Below, piece by piece: positions 46,401-53,500 of a DNA stretch of 64,000 bases (the stretch's first letter is position 1; each line of letters begins with the position of its first letter). Below the pieces are notes generated by a model that had not been told where the DNA came from, did no database searches, and worked only from the letters and a program-made list of their open reading frames with translations. The position numbers and the translations under genes were made by a program. Source of the DNA: Mimachlamys varia (taxonomy: Eukaryota > Mollusca > Bivalvia > Pectinida > Pectinidae); NCBI GenBank assembly GCA_947623455.1, contig OX392532.1, forward strand, positions 1,240,001 to 1,304,000, in the 5' to 3' direction.

Positions 46401-47019
46401 ACTTGTTGCAATCCAGCCAATTTTTTGTCGTGAGTCACTACATCTACATGATTGCCGCCATGGCACTATTGTAAGATAGGACTGTGATATTATCTGATGT
46501 GTCAGAAATATTAAGGCCACACCAATCAAATTTGTCATAGGGGAAAGTTGTCAAAAACCAATATTTGAGTTTTATATTATTATTCTGCAGAAAACGACAC
46601 ATTTTGATATAAATAATAAGTTGTTTTTTTTTCATGGGGAGTGACATAATCTTTCAACAATACCTTAGTCTAACATTGGTAACAATATTTTCCCATGGCC
46701 TGTGTGTCGAAAATTCAAAAGTGTCCAAAATGAGTTACCGCGCCGCTGTATACGTACCATGCATTATTCCTTGAGGATTGTCAATTAAATTACCTGGATA
46801 ACCCAGACCCGCCAACATGATTACTATACCAAGGATCTAGCACAGGGGTTTGTAAGATGAATGATAATTTTGAATAAATAGAGTCGGAATTATAATGGGA
46901 CATGTACACCAACTCTGAATTCATATTACAAACCGGTACCCAACTTGGATGTTCCGTAGGAAGTCATCAGAGGAAATTGTATACAGCACAGATGACACCC
47001 ATATAGTTACCTCTTTCAT
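13376..47019 (-). CDS. THOC6: THO complex subunit 6 (THOC6), 13 traced coding exons plus a short first exon
   Basis: Exons at 45292-45410, 44438-44502, 43194-43248, 39531-39582, 35959-35996, 35399-35447, 34467-34544, 29800-29902, 28814-28866, 22692-22760, 18724-18837, 16869-16997 and 13376-13459 all have AG/GT borders. They join in phase to 335 codons plus TGA; vertebrate THOC6 is ~341 aa. Recognisable THOC6 landmarks in order are [81 protein letters not shown] and TAGNSPKIDVCTNFGYKAFS at the C-terminus. The protein is a seven-bladed WD40 propeller in THO/TREX, which packages nascent mRNA for nuclear export. Introns total over 32 kb and are packed with tandem arrays and transposons. The first coding exon is uncertain; the best candidate (47011-47019) is used for the span. 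Confidence 0.93.
13776..16868 (-). repeat. Tandem array of exon 13 ends with splice donors (about 60 copies)
   Basis: The array fills almost all of the last THOC6 intron. Every unit holds the exon 13 end (AATAGTCACAAG on the - strand) followed by a GTACGT- or GTAAGT-like donor. Three unit types mix: long units of 84 or 81 bp with up to 48 exon-derived bases (ACCAACGTGTTTAGTGTTGT onward), middle units of ~44 bp, and short units of ~32 bp that dominate from about 15950 to 16868. Long units are multiples of three without stops, so frames of up to 118 codons run through the array on the - strand. Confidence 0.95.
16869..16997 (-). CDS. THOC6: THOC6 exon 13
   Basis: Encodes 43 residues, [20 protein letters not shown] onward, ending VVVNTALNSHK. 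The acceptor ATTTTCCAG precedes 16997 and the donor CACAAG|GTAAGT follows 16869. It is the parent of the repeat array immediately downstream. Similarity to THOC6 is clear in the LSAG..VNQW region. Confidence 0.93.
16998..17309 (-). other. THOC6 intron 12, part next to exon 13
   Basis: A/T-rich intron sequence. I see no gene, array or element in it. Confidence 0.6.
17310..18382 (-). mobile_element. GIY-YIG fragment flanked by ~276-bp inverted repeats (Penelope-like remnant)
   Basis: 17310-17585 and 18106-18382 are near-perfect inverted repeats (GATATATACTGAG outer end, ACCCATTCCGCCCCTTATTG inner end). Between them is about 520 bp coding on the - strand for a GIY-YIG nuclease domain and little else. 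Penelope-like retroelements carry this nuclease at the C-terminus of their reverse transcriptase and often have inverted terminal copies. The reverse transcriptase is absent. It lies in THOC6 intron 12. Confidence 0.75.
17564..18097 (-). pseudogene. GIY-YIG endonuclease fragment of a Penelope-like element
   Basis: A 177-codon open frame. Its core is GVVYQIPC, then CNHTYIGETSRKFGTRLKEH, which fits the GIY-YIG pattern (V-Y-x-I-x-C, Y-I-G-E-T, R-x-x-E-H) of Penelope-like elements. A His-rich ITDHANIHNHIIDW stretch and VLEREENWRMRKIKESIWIR follow, also usual in that family. The catalytic-type Tyr, Arg and Glu residues are present. The frame starts near one inverted repeat and ends inside the other. 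Without the reverse transcriptase part it is a truncated remnant, although the nuclease frame is still open. Confidence 0.8.
18383..18723 (-). other. THOC6 intron 12, part next to exon 12
   Basis: A/T-rich intron, no feature recognised. Confidence 0.6.
18724..18837 (-). CDS. THOC6: THOC6 exon 12
   Basis: Encodes 38 residues starting [20 protein letters not shown] and ending MFYEDT. The acceptor TTAACAG and donor ACG|GTATGT are on the - strand. This is the most THOC6-diagnostic exon (GGGPxLxLWHLRS). Phase 0 at both ends. Confidence 0.95.
18838..18905 (-). repeat. Two-copy 34-bp repeat beside the exon 12 acceptor
   Basis: AACAGGTAAATCATTCAATG and a near copy 34 bp later share the CCTGTTAAC that forms the acceptor. 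The copy lacks the AG and any exon sequence, so only the intron side is duplicated. Confidence 0.6.
19334..22576 (+). mobile_element. 3.2-kb repeated element, copy 1, with AAGTATACTT-rich ends
   Basis: Nearly identical, in the same orientation, to 30991-34208. Both begin CCCGTACCAAACTGGCTAAC and end near TTAATTCCGTAAGGG, so the extremes (CCCGTAC and CCCTTAC read inward) are weak inverted repeats. Both ends are packed with the palindrome AAGTATACTT in direct and inverted arrangement. The interior has a CpG-richer stretch (about 19990-20330), then a two-exon small reading frame. No transposase is recognised and I see no clear target-site duplication. It lies in THOC6 intron 11, in the opposite sense. 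Confidence 0.8.
20671..21532 (+). CDS. Small two-exon gene candidate inside repeated element, copy 1 (46 aa)
   Basis: Exon 20671-20696 (ATGGCAGCC start, preceded by an in-frame stop and sitting in an AAGATGGC context) ends CAAAG|GTAACG. Exon 21418-21532 follows TTTTACAG and runs to TAA. The joined product is 46 aa, starting MAARKVRQRV, with KYPGVADLDHDEWVLIQAV and ending RRLKNDIE. I do not recognise the family. A CpG-richer stretch with ACTTCCGG (ETS-like) lies upstream and could be its promoter. The second copy keeps the same frame, splice sites and stop. It could be a captured host gene fragment, a gene of the element, or chance; the second exon's composition looks protein-like. Confidence 0.45.
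22577..22691 (-). other. THOC6 intron 11, beginning
   Basis: Short unique stretch between exon 11 and the 3.2-kb element. Confidence 0.5.
22692..22760 (-). CDS. THOC6: THOC6 exon 11
   Basis: Encodes 23 residues, LCARPEFGKWLGCVAMETGD then DWL, matching the (S)RP..G(R/K)W(I/L)GC segment of THOC6. The acceptor ATTTTAG and donor TTG|GTGGGT are on the - strand. Phase 0 at both ends. Confidence 0.92.
23180..28813 (-). repeat. 59-bp tandem array of exon 10 ends with splice donors (about 95 copies)
   Basis: 5.6 kb of head-to-tail 59-bp units begins exactly at the exon 10 donor. On the - strand each unit reads GAGCACACACTAGAACCATA, then CAAAAACCAG|GTAGGAGGTG, then a variable CTATARCAATAATTGG spacer. 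About 30 bases per unit are copies of the exon 10 end and nearly all copies keep the AG|GTAGG donor. Variation between units is patchy (TTGTTTTGGTATGG, GTTGCTGTATTG and other forms recur in blocks), which suggests continued unequal exchange. Confidence 0.97.
28814..28866 (-). CDS. THOC6: THOC6 exon 10
   Basis: The acceptor TTCTCTTCAG precedes 28866. It supplies two bases of the Asp codon, then 17 codons MRHPSTAEHTLEPYKNQ, and ends AACCAG|GTAGGA. This corresponds to the WDLRT...YKHE segment of THOC6. Its last 30 bases are the template of the neighbouring array. Confidence 0.9.
28867..29589 (-). other. THOC6 intron 9, proximal part, with an imperfect foldback at 29170-29345
   Basis: 29170-29220 and 29285-29345 form an imperfect inverted repeat (GCCTTGGGGGTGAGA against TATCTCACTACCAAGGGGG), probably a decayed foldback element. 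A similar phrase occurs in UNC119 intron 4 near 53070. Nothing else is recognised. Confidence 0.45.
29590..29799 (-). repeat. Partial copies of the exon 9 end and donor, ~78-bp period
   Basis: Two full copies and one partial copy lie immediately downstream of the exon 9 donor. Each has the exon end (GAGGATGGTACAGT, AAAATCTGGG) followed by GTGAGTT, with about 42 exon-derived bases per unit. Donor copies lie at about 29641 and 29717, the genuine one at 29799. Confidence 0.9.
29800..29902 (-). CDS. THOC6: THOC6 exon 9
   Basis: Encodes [20 protein letters not shown] onward, then [12 protein letters not shown], plus the first base of Asp. This is a classic WD40 GH...WD blade matching the GHTDYIHCLAL..SGGEDGAVRLWD region of THOC6. 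The acceptor TTTCACAG and donor TGGG|GTGAGT are on the - strand. Confidence 0.95.
29903..30404 (-). other. THOC6 intron 8, start
   Basis: A/T-rich intron without recognised features. The + strand open frame at 30140-30376 resembles nothing. Confidence 0.5.
30405..30862. mobile_element. MITE with 16-bp terminal inverted repeats
   Basis: The ends TACCGTAATTTCCTGC (30405) and GCAGGAAATTACGGTA (30862) are perfect inverted repeats around ~425 bp with no coding potential. The family is unknown to me. It lies in THOC6 intron 8. Confidence 0.75.
30991..34208 (+). mobile_element. 3.2-kb repeated element, copy 2
   Basis: Second copy of the element at 19334-22576, same orientation, differing by scattered substitutions and small indels (for example 20-30 bp near 33460). 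The similarity starts at CCCGTACC and stops at CGTAAGGG. The flanks on both sides are unrelated to those of copy 1, which fits two insertions better than a simple segmental duplication. It lies in THOC6 intron 8. Confidence 0.8.
32322..33173 (+). CDS. Small two-exon gene candidate inside repeated element, copy 2 (46 aa)
   Basis: Same structure as in copy 1: exons 32322-32347 and 33059-33173, with ATGGCAGCC start, CAAAG|GTAACG donor, TTTTACAG acceptor and TAA stop. By eye the frame differs from copy 1 by one amino acid (Ile to Met near residue 14) and a synonymous GCA/GCC change. Function unknown. Confidence 0.45.
34467..34544 (-). CDS. THOC6: THOC6 exon 8
   Basis: Encodes 26 residues, [20 protein letters not shown] then ETGEQL, matching the (L)ILAGGDCQLHTMDLETG blade of THOC6. 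The acceptor TTTGACAG and donor CAGTTG|GTGAGT are on the - strand. Its first bases are the template for the upstream acceptor array. Confidence 0.95.
34545..35210 (-). repeat. 46-bp tandem array carrying copies of the exon 8 acceptor and exon start (14 copies)
   Basis: Each unit reads on the - strand TTTGTTATTATTGACAG|GAA, then AGTCAGTG, then TCAACTACCGATATATG. The part after the bar copies the first 11-12 bases of exon 8. The array lies upstream of the exon in the transcript, so this is the acceptor-side counterpart of the donor arrays. Units are almost identical. Confidence 0.95.
35399..35447 (-). CDS. THOC6: THOC6 exon 7
   Basis: One base completing Lys, then 16 codons GPFYQTEVNTIIIDKQ. 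It matches the [20 protein letters not shown] region of THOC6. The acceptor TGTTTCAG and donor AAACAG|GTAACA are on the - strand. Confidence 0.9.
35448..35958 (-). other. THOC6 intron 6
   Basis: A/T-rich, no recognised feature. Confidence 0.5.
35959..35996 (-). CDS. THOC6: THOC6 exon 6 (38-nt micro-exon)
   Basis: Encodes SPKVIWSWAIPK plus two bases. The acceptor CTTTTTCAG and donor AAGAA|GTAAGT are on the - strand. It fits the KELWRRQPP segment of THOC6 in position and phase, though sequence similarity is weak. It is needed to join exons 5 and 7 in frame. Confidence 0.82.
35997..36587 (-). other. THOC6 intron 5, unique part next to exon 6
   Basis: A/T-rich, no recognised feature. Confidence 0.5.
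36588..39502 (-). repeat. 41-bp tandem array (about 70 copies) downstream of the exon 5 donor
   Basis: On the - strand the unit reads TTTGCTCTCTCCCATTTCTC, then TGTATTTTATCTAATCAGTAC, a pyrimidine tract ending in CAG that looks like a 3' splice site in the transcribed sense. At about 39190-39255 the array is interrupted by a second copy of the exon 5 end (TATACTGAACAAG|GTATAC) with the ~50 bp of intron that follow the true donor. The array therefore grew from a segment that included the exon edge. Frames of up to 297 codons across it are read-through of the repeat. Confidence 0.95.
39531..39582 (-). CDS. THOC6: THOC6 exon 5
   Basis: One base completing Ser, then GGNGPICAWKWTDILNK, matching SAGDGEVKAWLWAEMLKK of THOC6. 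The acceptor TTATTTTCAG and donor AACAAG|GTACAC are on the - strand. Confidence 0.92.
39742..40592. mobile_element. MITE whose left terminal repeat is amplified into ~12 tandem ~60-bp units
   Basis: The unit GTTAAGGGCTATTCCAGTAA followed by ATATCTACCCCRCCCCAGGA recurs about 12 times. At 40574-40592 a single inverted copy (TGGAATAGCCCTTAAC, preceded by AGATGTTTTAA) pairs with the unit over ~27 bp with a few mismatches. The whole looks like a terminal-inverted-repeat element with one end expanded in tandem. THOC6 intron 4. Confidence 0.75.
40803..42577 (+). mobile_element. Non-autonomous tandem-core element B (155-bp units)
   Basis: Begins AAAACAAGAGATCCCAGAGG then GCGCCCACCATCA, followed by about ten units with an exact 155-bp period (AAGATGGCTGCCTGTCGGCC, AAATTTGAGAAAGAT). 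A tail of GACGGACGG-type repeats follows, and the element ends in the hairpin GCCCACCATCTGATGATGGTGGGC. It has the same architecture as elements A1 and A2 but a different sequence. THOC6 intron 4. Confidence 0.75.
42578..42950 (-). other. THOC6 intron 4, unique stretch
   Basis: No feature recognised apart from a GC-richer patch around 42620-42720. Confidence 0.4.
42951..43064. repeat. 28-bp tandem repeat, four copies
   Basis: Unit TGGTTCAACCTGTAGCGCGA plus ATATACCC, four copies with few differences, in THOC6 intron 4 about 130 bp from exon 4. Confidence 0.85.
43194..43248 (-). CDS. THOC6: THOC6 exon 4
   Basis: Two bases completing Ala, then SEEGAIFCLASSDIFLI and two bases of Ser, matching the [20 protein letters not shown] blade of THOC6. 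The acceptor CTTCACAG and donor AATCAG|GTAATT are on the - strand. Confidence 0.92.
43518..44437 (-). repeat. ~54-63-bp tandem array of exon 3 ends with splice donors (about 14 copies)
   Basis: On the - strand units read CCTGTCTACTCCTATAAAG|G, then TACGTATCACAGGTAACC, then TATAATCTTTGTGTAAAGTC. The first 19 bases copy the end of exon 3 (CCTGTCTACTCCTTTAAAG) and the GTACGT donor is kept in nearly every copy. The array starts at the exon 3 donor and runs ~0.9 kb into intron 3. Some units lack ~9 bp around the exon-derived part. Confidence 0.95.
44438..44502 (-). CDS. THOC6: THOC6 exon 3
   Basis: One base completing Ser, then LTTALSPDSTEALWKPVYSF, then K, plus one base of Ala. It matches [23 protein letters not shown] of THOC6. 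The acceptor TTGTTGAAG and donor TAAAG|GTACGT are on the - strand. Confidence 0.9.
44503..45291 (-). other. THOC6 intron 2
   Basis: A/T-rich, no clear feature. Open frames at 44536-44775 and 45085-45276 on the + strand resemble nothing. Confidence 0.5.
45292..45410 (-). CDS. THOC6: THOC6 exon 2
   Basis: Encodes QDRSLAARKQYHTSVFAQCF onward, then [18 protein letters not shown] and two bases of Ser. It matches the [33 protein letters not shown] start of the THOC6 propeller. The acceptor ATATTTCAG and donor TTTTCAG|GTAAAC are on the - strand. Confidence 0.94.
45411..47010 (-). other. THOC6 intron 1
   Basis: Contains a tRNA-like segment at 46245-46318 and, at 45510-45600, a short inverted repeat (GACTCTGAC / GTCAGAG). 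No coding exon is recognised. Confidence 0.45.
46245..46318 (+). repeat. tRNA-like segment (degenerate tRNA or tRNA-derived SINE head)
   Basis: TTTAGCTCTGTCAGTAGAGC fits an A box and D arm, and GGTTCGAGCCCC fits a B box and T loop, at correct spacing. The anticodon, T and acceptor stems do not pair properly, so a functional tRNA is unlikely. A tRNA pseudogene or a SINE promoter region is the better reading. Confidence 0.5.
47011..47019 (-). CDS. THOC6: Candidate THOC6 first coding exon (three codons)
   Basis: ATGAAAGAG|GTAACT on the - strand gives a phase-0 donor matching exon 2, with a promoter-like region just upstream (47104-47234). A rival is 47282-47335, with start MMTPVTITNK and ending GGQ|GTAAGT. 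It is also phase 0 and adds 18 residues, but it would overlap the presumed UNC119 5' UTR. Sequence alone does not decide. Confidence 0.35.
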
Positions 47020-47388
47020 ATTTAGATTTTTCTGTATCAATGGTCCTTTTAAATGCGATGAAAATCTTATCTCTGAGTGATAAACACCATCAGGAACTTT
47101 TTATTTCCCGCAAAAGATTGATTTCCGGTCGACAAATGAGCGTATAAAATTAGAAATGGAGAATGGACCGGACTTTTTGTCTACCGGAAATAACAAGTGC
47201 TTCCCAGGATTCCCGTTGCCACCGCCGCCATATTCTCAAGCTCGGAAGACAACGACGCCTGTCATTGTTCAGTCGACTTACCTGTCCCCCGGAACAAAGG
47301 CTTTGTTTATTTGTGATTGTCACGGGGGTCATCATTTTCACATAATAATATTGACTTTAAATTGAGTGAATCTACATCTATATTTACC
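47020..47388. promoter_or_regulatory. Head-to-head promoter region between THOC6 and UNC119
   Basis: Start codons of the two divergent genes lie at most ~370 bp apart. Between them are an E2F-like TTTCCCGC (47104-47111), ETS-like TTTCCGG (47122-47128) and ACCGGAAAT (47183-47191), and a YY1-like GCCGCCATATT (47224-47234). This is the usual motif set of TATA-less housekeeping promoters. A 69-codon upstream frame on the + strand (47156-47365) ends before the UNC119 ATG and would be a uORF if transcribed. Confidence 0.6.
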
Positions 47389-47548
47389 ATGAGCCAAGCT
47401 ACAGGTAAAAAGAAGGGAGGTGGGTTTTTGTCCAGGGCAGCAAAAGCCAAAGATAAAGTGACGCTGGAACCGATCACGGAAGACGAATTACTAAAGAAAA
47501 AAGACATTTCACCCGACGAAGTTTTACGTTTGCAAAAAATATCAGAAA
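47389..47548 (+). CDS. UNC119: UNC119 exon 1
   Basis: Encodes 53 residues from [13 protein letters not shown] to [11 protein letters not shown] plus one base; the donor is CAGAAA|GTGAGT. The IxPDEVLxLQxI motif is the family's conserved pre-domain stretch. Confidence 0.93.
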
Positions 47549-50500
47549 GTGAGTTGTTGACATTGAATCTTTTTACCTTTATTAAAAACCTAAGTAAGTT
47601 AGTAGTCCAAGGTGTAAAAAACGTCAAAACCGAAAATAGGTCAAAACTATTTTGCGTAATATAATGGGTCCTAAATCAATTATAAAATAGTAACAACACT
47701 TATTTCAAAAATGTCAGTATCGATAAAGTAATCGTTCAAACTCACCATGGCAGCTTGTTATTAGGTTTTTTGTGTGCAAAATTACTACATTTAAGTGCCA
47801 GTCTAGACTCTAGTTATATTCCACAAGCTGATCAGGTGGATGTAAAAGAGTTATATATATATCAGTATAGACTATGTTACTATAATATAGATAGGTATTT
47901 GCTGTAATGCACACATAGGAAAAGTTAAAAGTCATAAAATGCAGTAGCGTTTGCAATTGTAACTGATTTTTGTAAAATTACTCGACTCGAGTAGGAAGTT
48001 TTAGTCCTCAAGATATATAGAACTTGAGTTCGGCATATTATTGAATGGTCTGCAACCAATGAACTTCTTTTATCCAATAGCATTATGCATTCCTTTTTTA
48101 TGTTCTCACAGGTTTACTAAAGACATTATAAAGTAACCTTAATATGTCAACGGTAAAGCCTTAAAAGAGCATATAGCTTTAGTTCATCTTGGATATTTAC
48201 TGTTCATTAATCAAGTACGGGTTCAGAATGAGATAAAATTTCCATAATTTAAAGTTGACAAGTCGAAAAAATCAGTCTCTGAAGCAATGTATAAATGCAA
48301 CAGACATAAAACGAAAGATATTCAGGTTTAAATATTTCCAACCTTCGGGAATTAACAGATGAAGGTCGAGTGTGATGCTGCGTAAGAGTGTGAAATTGGG
48401 GTGTTTCTGGTTTCCCCACTGGAGGGCTACTTCAGGACGAAAACAATCTAAAGGCAAAGGGTAGCAAGGGACATTTTGTTAACGCATGCATGTGTTACCT
48501 CAAGTGCTTAATTTGCTCAGGTGCCTGAGAGCTCATTGTATGTCCCTAAATTACTGTAGCTAATTAACACAGGTGCCTGCAAATTTGAGTAATATTGAAT
48601 TTTTTCGTGGGTGATGTTGCAGTTTTTTTTTGAGTGAGGGTTTTTTTTAAGAAAATTCAGGCCTCTGTGGGAGGAGGATAGTGACAATAACTCCAAATGC
48701 GGTGAAACCATTGACCCAAATTATTGCTTATAAATGCAGTGGTCTGGAGGACAACACCCCGACCAACTGGGTTAGATGCGTTCACGTCAACTCCACTGGG
48801 CAATGCATTGATTTCCACCATAGATGAACTTGATTTAGATTATGAAACAATTGAAGGACTCCAGTTTGAGTGTGATTACTGTTAGGGCAGATAAGTTTAA
48901 ATTTTAATGTTTGGATTAAAATATACATAGGAGCAGTTAATTGAACCATGTTTACAGAAATGGAAATGACAGTGCGGTACTAACTAGTAGAGTCTATTGA
49001 GAGGTAATAAGGAGCTGTTGATTCGTTACAGTTATTTGAACCATGTTTACAGAAATGGAAATAACAGTGAGGTACTTACTAGTAGAGTTTATTGAGAGGT
49101 AATAAGGAGCTGTTGATTCGTTACGGTTGAACCATGTTTACAAAAATGGAAATAACTGCAGTACTAGCAGTGATCAATTTACAATTTATTTTCATGGGTC
49201 CTTTTGTACATATTTTTGAAAACGGTGGGTCCCACAATGTTAAATTGAAGTATTTCCAGAATTTGTATGACAAACTGTCCTATCTTAATTTTATGAGTAC
49301 TTGACTCAGGACTCTCACGTAGGTTAATCACTGTACTAGTAGAGTCTAATGAGAGTTAATATTAATAAGGAGGAGCTGTTAATTTGTTACGATTGAACCA
49401 TGTTTACACAAATGGAAATAACAGTGCAGTACAAAAATTGAGTGTTAATAAGAAAATAACATTAATTAAAAGAAAGCAAATTGAAATAAAACTCTTTGCA
49501 GTTATTTTTTTCACAAGATTAAATTAATTAATAATTCCCAATGTTAAATTTTTTTTTTCTGATCGAGCAAAACAAAAATATCCCTTTTACATTTTCATTA
49601 TTATTATTTTTTTGTCTTCGTAGGAAGTCTTGTGAATAACTCGGAGTGTATTTTGTGTTATATAGTTCTCAAGCTGGCATTCTCGATCTTTGGACTTTAG
49701 AAGTCTTTTGAAATGATCTTCAGCAGAAGCAGACAAAACTCAAAGTTAATGTTTATGCATCAAAATTAGGATCTTGATGTGCAACAAATATCATCTGCTA
49801 AATAATGGTGTTGTTGTGATTGATTAAATATGCCAACAGATTGATTAAGCAGATCAGATTTAAATTTAATCAAATTAACTCTTTGGTTCAATAGTTATCA
49901 ATATATTCATATAGTTTCATACGAACACTACATTTGTATGCAAACTAGTACTGAACAATTATCATAATCGTTAAAAAAGGGCAAAAAACAGACTCATAAT
50001 ACAGTAAAATAAAACTCAGTTTTTTCATAGCTGAATTAAAGCATATCTAATAAAAATGTTTACAATAAATAAATTATAAAAAATTAGGTCTGAAACATAA
50101 AATTGGTTTGTGCTGAAGTGAGAAAAATGAAAAAATTCTCTGACATCATTTTTGTCACAATAAAGAACAGAGCTTTGCATGTTCATGTAAAAAAAAGTAG
50201 CAGGTTAGTTTTACTGAATTTGATATTGATAGTATCTATTAATGCCCTTTGATACCCCAGTAATGCATGGTTTATACTTTTGTACAAATTGTACTTGACA
50301 ATGCTATATATTGCAGAACTAATATTAGTTTTACATGTACTTGACCATGCTGTGTCACTGATTTCAGGATATTATGATGGGACTGATTGTGTTAACATAA
50401 TGACCGAACTAATTAGTTATTATAAGCAGACACACAGACTATTTTTGTAAAGGTGTGTCGACAGTTGGTGCTATATATGGACAATGTATTGTGGTACATT

Positions 50501-53500
50501 ACTGTAATAATCAATATATATCTGGTGCTGTAGTACTGAATAACCTTATATCTATTATGTCAGTATTATTCATTATCTGTATCTAGTAAAAATCCTTACT
50601 CATATACTTGTACTTATGGTTACCGAAAAGTTCACTGGATACCACCAAAACGACCAGGTTTTATTCCCCAATGTAGCTCTGTAATATTCAAACTACAGGT
50701 ATTAATATAATTCATGATCATTACATATGGCTTTGTTATTACCATAAATAGTTTGTTATATTTGGTCTTTTTCTGAGTCAGTGACAATATTACACAAGAA
50801 ATAAAAATAATCCGATCATTTTATACATTAGGAATTTCAGTTCATTGTACATTTGTTGTAGAATACCTGTGCTCACCGGACGCTAACATCTATGGCATTG
50901 ACTTCACACGCTTCAAACTTCGTGACATGGAGTCAGGAGCAGTGCTGTTTGAAGTGGCGAAGCCGCCCCCAACAGGTTTGTACAATTACTACCTCGGTGC
51001 AGGGACCTATGTAGTTCTGATCCATATCATTGTTCAGAGCATGCGTGTCTGTCATTAGAGAATCACATCATTATTTTGGAAACAATGGATTTTCAAACTT
51101 TAAACAAGTGTCATGAATATTCTTATGTTACCCCCCTAGCTAGTTATTACTTTTGTTGAGTAAATTTGTATTTTAGCAAGATCTGAAGGTGATATGGTAT
51201 TGGTAGGGGTTATAAGATAGCTCTAAAGATTTGAAGATACTTTACAATTACGAGGTAACAGCAGACATGTTTGTGAAAACACACTTGATATTGAAGGTTG
51301 TTATGCCTGCATTCAAATACAATGTATCTGGATTTGTTTTCTGGTCAGATTACGATTAAGGGAGTTTATGGCCCTTTTATGGGAAAAATTGTCTGAATAG
51401 ATTTTGATGAGACTTCACATGAATGATCAGTATGTTTTGTAGTTGTGCATCAGCGTTTTAATTTCAGATTTTGACTTCTTTTAAGGGAATTACATCCCTT
51501 TATGAATATGAGAAATAATTTTTTTGACATCTTCATCACCCTTAGTGTGAAATTTCGAAATGAAGAGTTTCTCAAGAAAATTCCCATTTCTCTAAGTTGA
51601 CTGTCAAAGTCAGTAATAGATTATAAACTAACACCATCTGTGGGGAGTATTAGTTATCAGGGTTCTCATTAAAAGCTGGTTGCCGACAAAAGTAGCCTGT
51701 TATTCACCAACTCTGAACCAGCTATTTTTCAGAATTTTATATAAGTCAACATTACCAAATGTGAAAATTTAATCGGCTATTCTTTCGACGTCAACCAATT
51801 ATTGCAAAACTTAGTGAGAACACTGGTTATCCTATGGATGACAGTTCTAGTTGAATATTACATTAACAAGTATAAGTATAAATTGACTCATTATGCAAAC
51901 TTAAATGGACTAAAAAGATAAATATTTTGGCCTTAATTTCATAAGTAAAGGTACTTGTGTCATTTAAGTACAATATTTGAAATATTAAATTAGGTATCAA
52001 TTACTATCACATCAGTTTAGTAGTATCACAATACTATCACAATGGTAATTTTGTGTCAGTATTCACTCCTTATACGATGTCATGTTTTGTTTTCTGATCA
52101 GATGATGATGAGGACATGGATCCTGAGGAAATTGATCCTAATGCTGGCAGATTTGTACGGTATCAGTTCACACCACAGTTCCTTAAACTGAAAACCGTTG
52201 GTGCTACGTATGTATAAATACTTACACTGGGAAGTTATAGATGAAAATAAACAATTTTTGTTTCCTATTCAACAATGAAGATTGAGTAATTAATAATACA
52301 GTTATAGATATATAGTCACTTGCATACAAATTCACATTTAGGATCATATTTTATCTGGCACAGGGGATATATTTTGATTACCAGATTATGAGATATGATT
52401 TAAAATTTCAGTTTTTATCAGAAAGAAAGAAAAGATGTTTTTAACCTTCTCCGTGTATGCTTGCAATTTGAATGGATTTTACCTGTAATGTTTATGGTCA
52501 GTTGACGTTAATGATCGTTTTCGTATCTATTTCAGAGTGGAGTTTGTAGTTGGAGATAAACCTGTAAACAAATTCCGAATGATTGAGAGACATTACTTCA
52601 AAGAAAGAATGCTGAAAAGCTTTGACTTTGAGTTTGGCTTCTGCATCCCTCAAAGTAGAAATACAGTTGAACATATATATGAATTTCCATACCTTTCTCC
52701 AGATGAAAGTAAGTATTCTCAATGATCAGAAATCTTCAATGTAACTTTATAATATAACTAGCTAATGGCTCTATTTAATCCCTGGTGGATACTGATTTGC
52801 CTCGAACAAACTGATGAATCATGATCATTAGATAAATTCACTAATAAAAGTTTGAATGGTTTCATAACCCCATAAACAGTTTTGTTTTAACAAAATCGAA
52901 AACAACAACTACCCAGTAATTTTTAAGCTCGCCTATCGGAAGGCAAGTAAGCTTATACCACATCACAGCGTCCGTCAACTTCCCTGTAAAATACTACTTG
53001 TCCTGAGAATTTGATCTGAGTTATCCTTGGGTCAATGGCACTGAATTTTGTATAATCAGCCCCCGACAAAGGTGGGGTGGGGGTGAGGAACATGTCTCAC
53101 TAGGGGAAATAGAGGTAAAGCCTTAAAAACTGTCCTCTACCATGGGAACCAAGAGATTTATCCTTATCTGGTATTTAGTCTAGAGTATGTTAATTGGAAC
53201 AAGGCTACACAGGTACTCAATTTTGTATAAGCACTGTGTGGGGCCCCTGAGGCAGAGTGGTGTGACTGCTATTTATCCAGTAGTACTAGGATGGATCTCT
53301 CTTAAAATTTTTTTGATTTCGTACGTAACAGATTACATAAGAGTACCTCTACTATCGTGGATTATTATATCTTTACTTTATGTCTGTGACTTTACATGAC
53401 CAGGTGATTGATGTGGGCCCTCTGGTACTCTTGTAGCTTATTTTCTCTATTTTGAAAACAAACTTGGATCATGGATGAGTTAGTTCACATCTGTATTTTA

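Noticed and set aside
47156..47365. 69-codon + strand frame (starts MENGPDFLST) as the UNC119 N-terminus
   Set aside because: It is in another frame and stops at 47365 before the UNC119 ATG. At most a uORF.
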